Part shown: piece by piece, positions 19,758 through 28,702 of the stretch
Layout: each line of letters starts with the position of its first letter
How positions within the stretch are numbered: the stretch's first letter is position 1
NCBI GenBank assembly: GCA_039819165.1
Contig: JBCBSM010000001.1
Location: forward strand, 1,674,001 to 1,738,000
Length of the DNA: 64,000 nucleotides
Origin: Planctomycetota bacterium
Lineage (GTDB): Bacteria > Planctomycetota > Phycisphaerae > Phycisphaerales > UBA1924
Direction: 5' to 3'
The notes under the pieces: generated by a model
Database searches by the model: none
What the model was told of the DNA's origin: nothing
Seen by the model: only the letters and a program-made list of their open reading frames with translations
Position numbers and translations under genes: made by a program

Positions 19758-20168
19758 ATGCGGCTGCGCGACTGGAACAACCGAGAGGAGCAGGAGCACC
19801 TGCCGCTGACCACGCTGATCGACGTGGTCTTCCTGCTGCTCATCTACTTCATGGTCACGGCGACCATCACGCCGCCCGAGAGCCGCGTCGCCGCCGCCCT
19901 GCAGTCCGAACGGGGCTCGGGCCAGGCGCGGGACCTGCAGCCCCAGATCGTCACCGTCGACGTCCGCGACGGCGTGCTCACCTACCGCATGGGCTCGCGG
20001 ACGTTCCTGGATCGCGAGTCGCTCGGCGTCGTGCTCGCCGAACTGCCCAAGGAGGGCGGGCTGTTCGTCCGCGTGACCGACCGGGCGCCGTGGGCCGCCG
20101 TCGCGGCCGTCATGCAGGAGGCCCTCGACGCGGGCTTCACCAAGAGGACCTATGTGCCGGCCGAGTAG
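19758..20168 (+). CDS. exbD: ExbD/TolR-family protein 2
   Basis: 136 residues, ATG 19758. Transmembrane helix HLPLTTLIDVVFLLLIYFMV, with protonatable D22. The periplasmic domain has VTVDVRDGVLTYRMGSRTF and LFVRVTDRAPWAAVAAVM, as in ExbD/TolR. It differs throughout from ExbD 1, so the pair is an old duplication. Its last 17 nt overlap the next gene, which starts inside it. Confidence 0.92.
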   Translation: MRLRDWNNREEQEHLPLTTLIDVVFLLLIYFMVTATITPPESRVAAALQSERGSGQARDLQPQIVTVDVRDGVLTYRMGSRTFLDRESLGVVLAELPKEGGLFVRVTDRAPWAAVAAVMQEALDAGFTKRTYVPAE

Positions 20169-22959
20169 CACATCCTGGCTCGCGTGCATCGCGTTGGCGT
20201 GCGGCATGGCCGCGGCCGCGGCGGCGCAGCCGGCCGACGAGGCCGGCCGCTTCGAGGCCTACCTCCAGCGGCTCGAGCTCCGCTCGGTGGCCGCCGCCGA
20301 CCTGCGCCGGCGGCTCGAGGACGCGCCGGCCGAGGAACGGCCCGCCGTCGCCACGAAGCTCGGCGACCTGTACGTCGAGCTCATCGAGCAGGCATCGACC
20401 CCCGAGGAGCGCGAACGGCTCGAGGACCTGGGCCGCCGGCTCGTGCGGCAGATCCCCGAGGAGGGCAGCGGCGATCTGCGGCTCGCGCTCGTCCGCGCCC
20501 GGTACCAGTGGGCCAAGTCGACCGCCGAACGCTCCCGCCTGGGCTCGGTCGACCCCGAGCAGGTCGAGGAGGCCGACCGCACGCTGCGCGGGCTGCTCCC
20601 CGAGCTCGGCTCGGTCGCGGACACGGCGGGCGACCTGATCGACCGGCTCGATCGCCGGCGGCTCTCGGTGGGCCTCGAGCCCGAGGAGACCGAGCTGCTG
20701 CAGGACGCGCTCCGCGTGCGCTCGACGGCGCACTACCTGCTGGGCTGGGCGAAGTACTACATCGCCATGATCGCCGGCGCCGAGCGCTTTGCGTCCGATG
20801 CGCTCAAGGACCTGGGCATGCTGCTGGGCTCCGAGCCGGGCCGCCCCGCGAGCGTCGAGCGGCTGGACACCCGGCTGCTCCGCTTCGAGCACGTGGCCGA
20901 CTCGGCCATCGCCGCGGCGTTCTGCGAGTCGATCCTGGGCAACGGCGAGACGGCACTCCGCTGGATCACCAAGATCGAGGAGGCGCCGGGATTGCCGCCC
21001 AACATCCAGGCGCGGCTGTTCGCCTGCCGGATGCTCGTGCTGGGCGAGGCCGAACGCTGGCGGGACCTGGGCTACTACAGCGACCTCCGCCGCCGCGCCC
21101 GCCGCGCCGACGGCCACCTGGGCCTCGAGCCGCTGGAGGCCCAGCTGCTCGCGCGGCTGTCGTGGGAGGCGCTGACCGACACCCGACTCCCGCCCCGCGA
21201 CCGCTCGGTGCTGGAGGAGGTCGCCTACGCCGCGCTCCAGGATCTGGTGCGGGCCGGCCAGGTCGACGCACTACGGTCACTCGTCGACCGCTTCGGTACC
21301 GCCAGCCTCGACGCGGAGGGCTTCATCTTCGCCTTCGTGCGGGGGCAGAACGCCTTCGAGCGGGCTACGTCGGCCTACGAGGACGCGGGATTCGCCGACG
21401 GCGAAATCACCACCGACGACGCCGTTCGCAACCTCTACTTCGATGCGCGGGACGCGCTCGACGCGGCGCTCTCGGCGGGCGACGCGGACCGCTACCCCGA
21501 CGAGCGGGCGCAGGCGATGCAGCTCGCCGCGATGGCCACGTTCCTGGGCGGGTCGCTGGCGGACGCGGCCGATCGCTTCGAGGCCGCCCACGCCGAGGCG
21601 GCAGACGCCGAGCAGTCCGAGCGCTCGCTGTGGCACGCGATCGTCGCGCTCGACCAGGCGGTGCAGTCGGGCCAGCAGAACCTGCAGCCCCGCCGCGAGC
21701 GGCTGGCGACCCTCTACCTGCAGAGCTTCCCGGGCACCGAGCGCGCCGCGCGGCTGCTGGTTGCCCGCGCCGGGGCGGCGGGCGCGGGCGACCCCCGCGC
21801 CATCCAGATCCTGCTGGACGTCAAGCCCGATTCGCCGCTGTACGAGTCCGCCCGCCGCCGCGCCGAGCGGCTGCTGTTCGCCCGCGTCCGCACGCTGCGG
21901 GGCGACGCCCGCGCCGCGGCGGCGCTGCGCTACCTCACGGTCGCCGACGAGCTGCTCGCCCTCGAGCGTCGGCGGGCGGCGACGGGCAGCGTGGAGGCGG
22001 CGGAGGAATCCGCCGGCCGCGCGCTCGCGCTCGCCCGCGCCATGCTCCAGACGATCCTGGCCTCCCCGCTGCCCGACATCGCGAGGGCCGAGGCCCTGCT
22101 GGCCGCCGTCGACGACCTGGCGCTCCGTGTCGGCAGTCCGCCGGACGCCATCGCCGCCGAGCTGGCCTACCGCCGCGTGCAGATCGCCCTGGCCAAGGGC
22201 ATGGTCGACGACGCCCGTCGGCTGGCCGACCAGCTCACCGAAGAGGACGAGCCGTTCTACGCCCTCGCTCGGCGGGCGCTGTACACCCACGCCGCCCGCG
22301 GCTTCGCCGAGGCCCCGCGGGACGCCGCGCTCGCGGCGCTCGTCGTCGAGTTCGGCCGGCCCGTGATCGCCGAGCTCGGCACGTCGCCGCAGAACCTTGC
22401 CTCGCCGCAGGTGTTCACGGTGCATGGCACGGTGGGGAGCGCGGCCTGGGTCCTGTGGCGGGCCCGCGAGGCCCAAGCCGAGGCCGCCCGCGCAACCGGT
22501 GCGCCCGACATCCCTCGCGAGGAAGAAGCCCGCGCGATGCTCGATCTGCTGCTGGCGATCGACGGGCGGCTGCTCGAGGCCGACCTGGCCGATGCCGCCG
22601 GCCTGCAGCGCGTCGCCTACGCCAGCGAGGCCGCCGGCCGCACCACGGACGCCCTCGATGCCTGGCGCCGCGTGCTCGCGGGCGTCGAGGCCGAGTCGCC
22701 CCGCTACCTGAGGGCCCGCTACGAGGCCGCGCGGCTGCTGTCGCAGGAGGACCCCGGTCGTGCGCTCGCGGCGCTGCGGCAGCACCTGGTGCTGCAGCCC
22801 GACGCCCCGCCGCCCTGGGACGAACGCATCCGCGCCTTGTTCGACGCCCTCGACAACGGCCGCCCGCTCCCGCCATCGCTGATCGATGCCGGCAACGAGC
22901 CCCCGCCGGCGCCGCTGGAGGAATCAGCACCGGCACCTCCCGCGGGAGGTGGACCGTGA
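20152..22959 (+). CDS. large exported TPR/helical-repeat protein (ExbBD operon)
   Basis: 935 residues, ATG 20152 inside the end of exbD2. Signal peptide to about residue 26 (CIALACGMAAAAAAQPAD). The remainder is all-alpha with repeated Ala/Leu/Glu helix pairs of TPR or HEAT character, for example the segment SLADAADRFEAAHAEAADAE; a proline-rich tail ends it. No enzyme motif is seen. As a periplasmic scaffold co-translated with the ExbBD motor, it could present or receive substrates for the VWA protein (inference). GTGA overlap to the next gene. Confidence 0.82.
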   Translation: MCRPSSTSWLACIALACGMAAAAAAQPADEAGRFEAYLQRLELRSVAAADLRRRLEDAPAEERPAVATKLGDLYVELIEQASTPEERERLEDLGRRLVRQIPEEGSGDLRLALVRARYQWAKSTAERSRLGSVDPEQVEEADRTLRGLLPELGSVADTAGDLIDRLDRRRLSVGLEPEETELLQDALRVRSTAHYLLGWAKYYIAMIAGAERFASDALKDLGMLLGSEPGRPASVERLDTRLLRFEHVADSAIAAAFCESILGNGETALRWITKIEEAPGLPPNIQARLFACRMLVLGEAERWRDLGYYSDLRRRARRADGHLGLEPLEAQLLARLSWEALTDTRLPPRDRSVLEEVAYAALQDLVRAGQVDALRSLVDRFGTASLDAEGFIFAFVRGQNAFERATSAYEDAGFADGEITTDDAVRNLYFDARDALDAALSAGDADRYPDERAQAMQLAAMATFLGGSLADAADRFEAAHAEAADAEQSERSLWHAIVALDQAVQSGQQNLQPRRERLATLYLQSFPGTERAARLLVARAGAAGAGDPRAIQILLDVKPDSPLYESARRRAERLLFARVRTLRGDARAAAALRYLTVADELLALERRRAATGSVEAAEESAGRALALARAMLQTILASPLPDIARAEALLAAVDDLALRVGSPPDAIAAELAYRRVQIALAKGMVDDARRLADQLTEEDEPFYALARRALYTHAARGFAEAPRDAALAALVVEFGRPVIAELGTSPQNLASPQVFTVHGTVGSAAWVLWRAREAQAEAARATGAPDIPREEEARAMLDLLLAIDGRLLEADLADAAGLQRVAYASEAAGRTTDALDAWRRVLAGVEAESPRYLRARYEAARLLSQEDPGRALAALRQHLVLQPDAPPPWDERIRALFDALDNGRPLPPSLIDAGNEPPPAPLEESAPAPPAGGGP

Positions 22960-25757
22960 CCGGCCCGCGCGACGGCGGATCCGCCGTGTCCCCCAGGGAC
23001 GCCGCGCTTGGGGCGATCCTCGGTACGCCACCCGGCGCCGACGCCGCCGCGCTGCTCGGCGTGGACGCGAACGATCCAGCCGACGGCGAGATCGTCGCCG
23101 CGCTCAACCGCCGGCTGTCCCAGGTCAACGCCCACGCGCGGGGCGGCACGCCATTGGGCGACGAGGTGCGGCTCGCGCTGCACGCCGCCGCCGCCCAGCT
23201 GCTGAGCGCTCGGCCCGCGTCGTCGGCGTCGGCGGCCCGCGCCACGCCCGCGGGCAACCTGCCGCCCGCCCACGTCGCCCTCGAGCAGACCGCCATCGTC
23301 GCCCTGGGCATGCACGGCGGGTGGAACCGCCGGACCATGCGGCACCTGGCCAAGCTCACGCACGCCCGCGGGCTGCGGACCGACGACCTGGCCGTCGCGC
23401 TCGCGCGGCTCGCGCGACGCTCCAACCCCGCGGCGACGCCGTCCCACAACGGACAGGCCACCGACGCCGAGGATCACGAGGCCAGCGAGTCGATCGCGCA
23501 GCGGGCCCTGTTCGACGCGGACATGGCCGGCGCCCGATCCAGCGACGCCGCCCTCTTCGCCGCCATGGCGGTCGCGGTGCTGCTGACGCTCGTCGCGGGG
23601 GCCGCGGTGCTCATCGCCATCCCCGTCATGCGGAACGCCGCCACGCACGCGCCCGCCGATCCGCCACCCGAGGTGGTCGCCACGGGACCGAGCGACGAGC
23701 AGATCGACGCCGCCCAGGAGGCGCTCTCCCGGCTCGACGAGGAGATGGTGCTGCCCCCGCCCCGGCCGATCCCCAGCGTCCGGCTGGACACGGTGGTCAC
23801 CGATCTCCGGCTGGCCGCCGCGCGACGCCGGGCGGGCGACGCCTCGGCCCAGGCCGTGTTCGAGCGATCGATCGATGCGCTCGCCCGCGGCTGGCACGAG
23901 CTGCCGGCCGACCAGCGGTCCGCCGCGCTCTCGGAGGTCATCGACCACGTCTACCTCGTCGCCGACGACCAGGCCAGCCTCGACGCGGTGCTCGGCTTCC
24001 TGGCCAGCCCGTTCTACGACGACGTCGACCAGGCCGCGGCTTCGACGCTGCCGCCCCGCATCTGGCAGTGGAGCCTGCTTGCCCGCCTGACCCGCGAGGA
24101 GGACCTGCCGGCGGCGGGCATGGCCCGCGTCCGCCGCGCCCTGGGCGACCTGCCGGCCGACCTGCGCACCACCCGCAGCTTCGACGAGGCCGCCGCCAGC
24201 GGGCTGACGGCGCTGCTGGCGTCCGAGGCAGTGCTCATCCCCGCCGATGCATCGGCGGCCATCGACCTCGACGCGTGGGACGCCTGGATCGCGTGCGCCC
24301 GGGGCGTGGGCCGCGGCGACGGACGGCTGGGCCAGCGGCTGCTGCTCGCCGGCCTGGAGCGCGTGCTCCACGCCGCCCCCGAGCCCACCGAGAGCGAGGC
24401 GTCCTTCCGCCTCGTGCGGCGGCTGGTGGTGGCGCTCTCGTGGCGACCCGGCGACGAGGCCCGCGATCGCCTGCTCGTGTGGTTCGACGACACCCAGGTC
24501 TCCATCGCCGACCTGCACGCCATCACCAACGCGCTCGCGACCGCATCGGCCGCACCCGGCGTCGACCCGACCATGGTGCTACCCGTGCTGGCCTCGCCCA
24601 CGCTGCGGTCCCAGGTGCGGGATCGCTTCGCCGGCGCGTGGGGCGTGCGGTCGTCGCTGGCGCACGACGCGGTGGCGACCAACTGGCTGGCCGCCGCCGA
24701 CGCGCTGCTCGCCACGCCCGTCGCCACCACCGCCGCCGCCAACGCGGTAGATACGGCCATCGCGGCGCGGCTGAGCGCGTCGGCGGCGCTGCTGTGGCAG
24801 GGCCGCACCGACGAGGCCGACGCCGTCCTGCTCACCCTGCGCGACGGGCTCACCGCCGACGCCGCCTCGGCCAACGCGGGCGTCCGCACCATCTGGATGG
24901 CCGCGCACGGCCAGCCGAGCGACTGGGCGCTCCGCTTCCTCGAGCAGCGCTACCCCGAGCTGCAGGTCGAGCTCATCGACGAACTCGCGAGCGGCGGGCC
25001 CCGGCACGCCGTCGAGGCCGAGCTGCTGGTCGACGCCTACCTCCGCGGCCGCGTTGCGTCGGTGCGGACGCGCGCGGGCGACGTGCTGCTGGCCAACGCC
25101 GGCTCGCCGCTGGTCATCGCCGCCGCCCTCGAGGTCCTGCCCATGCCGGGGTCGGACTTCCGCAAGGGCGAGCTCGTCGAGCTGCTCACCGGCATCCGCC
25201 TGCCCGAGGGCGACGCCCGCCCCCTCGTCGCGCGGCGGGCGCTGGTCGAGCGCCTCCTGCAACTGCTGGCCAACGAGGGCGAACTGGCGACCATCGATCG
25301 CGCCGCCGCCGCCATCGGCAACGCCTATGCGCTCGCGCTGGGCGCCGCCACTCCCGGCGTCAACCCCGCCACGTCGACGGGCGACACGCCGCCCGAGCTC
25401 GCCGCCGAGCTGCTGTGGACCCAGCTCCGCAGCCGCGCCGATCGCGTGATCCCGCCGCAGGACTGGCCCTGGCGGCCCGGCGACATCGACCGCCGGCTCA
25501 ACGGGCGGACACGCCTGGCCACCGGCCGGATCCAGCGGTTTGCGGCCTTCCAGGCGAGCCTCACCGAGATCTGGCTCTACGTCGCCGCCGGCGAGCGGCC
25601 CGAGCTCGCCGCAACCCTGGCCGAGCAGCGGCAGGCCATGCGCGACGCGCGGCGCGACGCCGGCGGCATCCTCGAGCAGCTGGCCATCGTCGAGCGGGCG
25701 CGTCTCGCGGCCTGGCGGGAGCGCGTCGCCAACGCCGGACTCGGAGGCCCCCAATGA
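22956..25757 (+). CDS. single-span membrane protein with large periplasmic helical domain (ExbBD operon)
   Basis: 933 residues. GTG 22956 overlaps the upstream stop and has GGAGGTGG (22945-22952) just before it; the frame is open far upstream, but that part is the shadow of the previous gene. A cytoplasmic N-terminal domain (about 1-195) contains repeated LLGVDANDPADGEIVAALNR-like helices. One transmembrane helix lies at about 199-222. The periplasmic part of about 700 residues is helical-repeat-like, with no recognised catalytic motif. The topology suits a protein that links cytoplasmic and periplasmic parts of the operon's complex (inference). Confidence 0.82.
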   Translation: MTGPRDGGSAVSPRDAALGAILGTPPGADAAALLGVDANDPADGEIVAALNRRLSQVNAHARGGTPLGDEVRLALHAAAAQLLSARPASSASAARATPAGNLPPAHVALEQTAIVALGMHGGWNRRTMRHLAKLTHARGLRTDDLAVALARLARRSNPAATPSHNGQATDAEDHEASESIAQRALFDADMAGARSSDAALFAAMAVAVLLTLVAGAAVLIAIPVMRNAATHAPADPPPEVVATGPSDEQIDAAQEALSRLDEEMVLPPPRPIPSVRLDTVVTDLRLAAARRRAGDASAQAVFERSIDALARGWHELPADQRSAALSEVIDHVYLVADDQASLDAVLGFLASPFYDDVDQAAASTLPPRIWQWSLLARLTREEDLPAAGMARVRRALGDLPADLRTTRSFDEAAASGLTALLASEAVLIPADASAAIDLDAWDAWIACARGVGRGDGRLGQRLLLAGLERVLHAAPEPTESEASFRLVRRLVVALSWRPGDEARDRLLVWFDDTQVSIADLHAITNALATASAAPGVDPTMVLPVLASPTLRSQVRDRFAGAWGVRSSLAHDAVATNWLAAADALLATPVATTAAANAVDTAIAARLSASAALLWQGRTDEADAVLLTLRDGLTADAASANAGVRTIWMAAHGQPSDWALRFLEQRYPELQVELIDELASGGPRHAVEAELLVDAYLRGRVASVRTRAGDVLLANAGSPLVIAAALEVLPMPGSDFRKGELVELLTGIRLPEGDARPLVARRALVERLLQLLANEGELATIDRAAAAIGNAYALALGAATPGVNPATSTGDTPPELAAELLWTQLRSRADRVIPPQDWPWRPGDIDRRLNGRTRLATGRIQRFAAFQASLTEIWLYVAAGERPELAATLAEQRQAMRDARRDAGGILEQLAIVERARLAAWRERVANAGLGGPQ

Positions 25758-26803
25758 CGCGTACCCATGCCATCGCCGCGCATCTGTGCCTGCTCGCACT
25801 CGCCGCAGCGTGCATCGCCCAGGATGCGCCCGATCCGCTCGAGCAGGTGCCGCCGCCCGCCGAGGAGCCCCGGGACCAGCCGGCCGCACCACCCGAGGAA
25901 CAGCCCGCAGCCCCCGCCGCCGAGGAGCCGCTCGAGCCCCTCGGCCCGCCCGACGCGTGGTCCCGCGTGCCCGACCTCGACGCAAGATTGGCCGCCCTCG
26001 ACGGCCGGGACGCGATGGCCTACCTCGAGCTGGCCGAGGAGGTCGCCGACGAGACCGGCAGCGCCGAGGACCGGCTGCTGTCGCGGCAGCTCTACGCCAT
26101 CGCGTACGCCGTCGAGCGGGAGACCGGCAGGCGGCCCGAGGTCATCGCCGGCGCGTGCCTCGGGCTCGCCCAGATCGAGCCGACCGACGATCGGGCGGCT
26201 TGGCTCCGCGCCGTCGCCGGCCTCATCGACGCCCGCGCGACCCAGGCCCCCGGCGCGACCGTCGGCGCCGCCGCCGTCCCCCCGGAGGTCGGCCTGCGGG
26301 CCGCCGAGGCGCTCGGGCTGGCCCGCGCCGGCCAGGGCCGCCGCGCCCAACGCCTCTACGACGACGAGGACGTCCGCCTGGTCTTCGATCGCTACGGCGA
26401 CCTGCTCGGCGGCTCGGGCGGGCTCAGCGGGCTCCGCCGATTCGAGCGCGCCCTCGGCGACTGGCCCGACGCCGAGTGCGGCGGCGCCCGCGTCGTCACC
26501 CGCCGCGTGCAGGACGGCCGCGAGACCCGTCACTGCCCGATCTGCCACGGCAACCCGGGCCCGCCGCTCAGCGAGGGCGAGTTCCTCGCCCACCTCCGCT
26601 TCGAGAGCCGGCTGCTCCGCGGCATCCACCAGAGCTGGGGCGCCCAGGTCGTCGTCGATCGCGGCGCGCCGCTCATCGACCCGGACCCCGACGAGGTGCT
26701 CGGCCAGCTGCTCGCCCGCTACGGCATCGATGCCGGCCGCCGGCTGTGGCGGAACGGTGCGTGGGCCCGATCGGACTCTTCCGCTCCAACGCCGGGCCCG
26801 TAG
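25754..26803 (+). CDS. exported protein with C-terminal Cys cluster (last gene of ExbBD operon)
   Basis: 349 residues, ATGA overlap with the previous gene. The N-terminal export signal ends near LALAAACIAQD (signal peptidase I site, or a non-ideal lipobox at C20). A Pro/Glu/Ala-rich linker (about 25-68) precedes a helical domain (about 70-235). Near the C-terminus, C242-G-G and C261-P-I-C264-H265-G-N-P-G form a cluster. CxxCH formally fits a c-type haem site, but the surrounding CGG...CPxCxG spacing looks more like a DnaJ-type zinc knuckle. Function unknown. Confidence 0.8.
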   Translation: MTRTHAIAAHLCLLALAAACIAQDAPDPLEQVPPPAEEPRDQPAAPPEEQPAAPAAEEPLEPLGPPDAWSRVPDLDARLAALDGRDAMAYLELAEEVADETGSAEDRLLSRQLYAIAYAVERETGRRPEVIAGACLGLAQIEPTDDRAAWLRAVAGLIDARATQAPGATVGAAAVPPEVGLRAAEALGLARAGQGRRAQRLYDDEDVRLVFDRYGDLLGGSGGLSGLRRFERALGDWPDAECGGARVVTRRVQDGRETRHCPICHGNPGPPLSEGEFLAHLRFESRLLRGIHQSWGAQVVVDRGAPLIDPDPDEVLGQLLARYGIDAGRRLWRNGAWARSDSSAPTPGP

Positions 26804-26852
26804 ACTCCCCGCCGCGGACCTCAATCGGCGTCCGCACAAGGAGAGCCACGCG

Positions 26853-27269
26853 ATGTCCGACGCCGCGACGACCGAGAAGAAGTCGAACGATGAGCATGCC
26901 GCCGAGGCCGAATCGCCCTTCAAGCCCGAGATCGTCTTCGAGGACTTCGCCCGCGTGGACCTCCGCGTCGCGAAGATCCTCGAGGCGGGCGACCATCCCA
27001 AGGCCGACCGGCTGCTCAAGCTGACGCTCGACGACGGCAGCGGGACGCCCCGGCAGATCTGCGCGGGCATCAAGGGCCACTACACGCCGGACGAACTCGT
27101 CGGCCGCTTGATCGTGATCGTCGCCAACCTCGCGCCCCGCCAGCTCCGCGGCGAGGAGAGCCGCGGCATGCTGCTGGCCGCCAGCGACGCCGACAAGGGC
27201 AGCGAGGAGCGCGTCGTCGCGCTGCTCTCGCCGCTGGCCGACATGCCCCCCGGCTCGATCGTGTCCTAG
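26853..27269 (+). CDS. tRNA-binding OB-fold protein (MetG C-terminal / EMAPII-like)
   Basis: 138 residues, ATG 26853 with AAGGAG (26838-26843) upstream; a TAGACT box (26802-26807) may be its -10. An acidic/Lys N-terminal tail precedes the OB fold: IVFEDFARVDLRVAKILEAG, HPKADRLLKLTLDDG, QICAGIKGHYTPDELVGR and ANLAPRQLRGEESRGMLLAA. This is the domain found at the C-terminus of methionyl-tRNA synthetase, in EMAPII/Arc1p and in free-standing CsaA-like proteins. It binds tRNA in trans. Here it stands alone and might supply the tRNA-binding domain to a short MetG encoded elsewhere (inference). Confidence 0.9.
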   Translation: MSDAATTEKKSNDEHAAEAESPFKPEIVFEDFARVDLRVAKILEAGDHPKADRLLKLTLDDGSGTPRQICAGIKGHYTPDELVGRLIVIVANLAPRQLRGEESRGMLLAASDADKGSEERVVALLSPLADMPPGSIVS

Positions 27270-27289
27270 GGCACCGCCCCGCAGCGTCC

Positions 27290-28213
27290 CTAGCCGCGGC
27301 CGCCCGGCCGCCCGGCCCGCGGCTCGAGCGGTCCGTCGCCCTCCCGGGCCCGCCGCAGCATCGCGTCAACCTCGCGTTCGATCCGCTGGGTCTTCTGGGC
27401 GCGCTCCTGCTCGAGGGTCTGGCGGCCGGTCGCCAGCCGCTGCGCCATGCGGCCCATGAACGCCTCGCGTTCCCGCATCTGTGCATCGAACTGCGCCGAC
27501 ACCAACTCGGTAAGCTCCACCCGCGCTTTGCGCACGTCGTCGCTGGTGAGTTCGCCCCCGCGGTGCTTCCGCCGGACGGCCTGGAGCAGCTCGGAGATCC
27601 GCAGCCCGTTGCGGAGCTGCTCGAGCTTGGGGCGGAACTCGGTGGCGTCGCGGCCCTCGAGGTCCTCCAGCTCGGCCACCCGCTGCCACAGCCGGGCAAC
27701 CGCCCGCCGGGCCTCCGGAGAGTCGGCCTCGCGCCGCAGCCGCTCGGCGAGCTCGGGCATGTGCCGGTCGGCGAAGGCGAGCACCCGGTTGCGGACGAGG
27801 ATGGGGTCGTCGGGCACGTCGAGCGCGGCGCCGCGACGCCGGCGATCCTCCAGCCGCCGCGCCACGCGGGAGCGATCGCCATCGACCCCCTCGCGGAAGA
27901 CGCCCCGCAGATCGCCCATGTAGCGCGCCAGCTCGCCCCGTTCGCGCAGCTCGTCGGCGATGTCCTGCAGCGACTCGCCCGCGTCGATCCGCTGGAGCAC
28001 CTCACGCAGCCGCCGCTGCTGCTGCTCGAGCTGCGCGAGGCGGCGCTCGATGACCTCCCGGCCGATCGGCGGCTGGTCCTGGGCCGAGCGTTCCGCGTCG
28101 GACCGCGACCCGGCGTCCTGGCCCGACGCGGGCGCCACGCCGGACATCCCGCCAGACACGATCGCGAGCACGCCCGCCGCGCCCGCGACCACGATCGCCT
28201 TGCAACGCGTCAT
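27290..28213 (-). CDS. exported coiled-coil protein of unknown function (ECF cassette 1)
   Basis: 307 residues. The signal peptide (IVVAGAAGVLAIVSGG ... SGQD) is followed by highly charged helices dense in Arg/Glu/Gln, including RRLAQLEQQQRRLREVLQRI and long coiled-coil stretches, with an Arg/Gly tail. The start overlaps the stop of the anti-sigma candidate by one base (TGATG), so it is co-translated as the third gene of the sigma-factor cassette. It may be a periplasmic sensor or effector for that cassette (inference). No known domain recognised. Confidence 0.75.
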   Translation of the reverse strand: MTRCKAIVVAGAAGVLAIVSGGMSGVAPASGQDAGSRSDAERSAQDQPPIGREVIERRLAQLEQQQRRLREVLQRIDAGESLQDIADELRERGELARYMGDLRGVFREGVDGDRSRVARRLEDRRRRGAALDVPDDPILVRNRVLAFADRHMPELAERLRREADSPEARRAVARLWQRVAELEDLEGRDATEFRPKLEQLRNGLRISELLQAVRRKHRGGELTSDDVRKARVELTELVSAQFDAQMREREAFMGRMAQRLATGRQTLEQERAQKTQRIEREVDAMLRRAREGDGPLEPRAGRPGGRG

Positions 28214-28689
28214 CAGCCCGCTCCTTGCTCGGACGGCTCGGAGTCAACAAACTCGTCCAGCCCGCCGAATTCCAGGTCGCCCAGCTGCGCCTCCCAGTCG
28301 GCGTCGACCAGGTCGCTGGCCCAGTCGCCGCCCGAGCCGAACAACTCGGCGTACTCCAGCCCCGCCTCGACGTGCTCGTCGAGCGCCACCACCGCGATCG
28401 ACTCCCGCGGCCCCGGCGCGAGCGGCGGGGCGAACACGACCGACGCGACGGCCGCGATCGCCAGCAGCGCCGCGATCGCGCCCACGGGCAGCAGCCAGCG
28501 CGGGCCGATGACCGCCAGCACGCCGGGCGGCCCCTGCTCGCGGGCTTCGCGGAGCGTGCCGACCGAGGCGGCGAACACCCGCGCCTCCAGGTCGCCCGGC
28601 GCCTCGTCCGGCATGGCGTCCGACAGGGCGCGCACGCGATCGGCGATGTCGCGCACGTCGTCCGGGATGTCATCGTGCTTGCTCGTCAT
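28213..28689 (-). CDS. membrane anti-sigma factor candidate (ECF cassette 1)
   Basis: 158 residues from 28689. The N-terminal cytoplasmic part (about 1-65) is acidic/helical (IPDDVRDIADRVRALSDAMP). One transmembrane helix follows (about 72-95, LLPVGAIAALLAIAAVASVVF), then a short acidic periplasmic tail. The position directly after an ECF sigma gene (13 nt gap) and the topology are typical of anti-sigma factors. No HxxxCxxC zinc motif is visible, so it is not of the ZAS class. The call rests on context and topology. Confidence 0.65.
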   Translation of the reverse strand: MTSKHDDIPDDVRDIADRVRALSDAMPDEAPGDLEARVFAASVGTLREAREQGPPGVLAVIGPRWLLPVGAIAALLAIAAVASVVFAPPLAPGPRESIAVVALDEHVEAGLEYAELFGSGGDWASDLVDADWEAQLGDLEFGGLDEFVDSEPSEQGAG

Positions 28690-28702
28690 CGGTCGTCCCC
28701 AC

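Noticed and set aside
20184-22955. Upstream extension of the 22956 gene as one giant protein
   Set aside because: The frame is open, but it is an Arg/Pro/Ala-rich shadow of the 935-codon gene in another frame. The true start is the GTG at 22956 with GGAGGTGG before it.
26534-26563. CxxCH in the 25754 gene as a c-type haem site
   Set aside because: The formal motif fits, but the nearby C-G-G and the CPxCxG form look more like a zinc knuckle, and no cytochrome maturation gene is in the window. Kept only as an open question.
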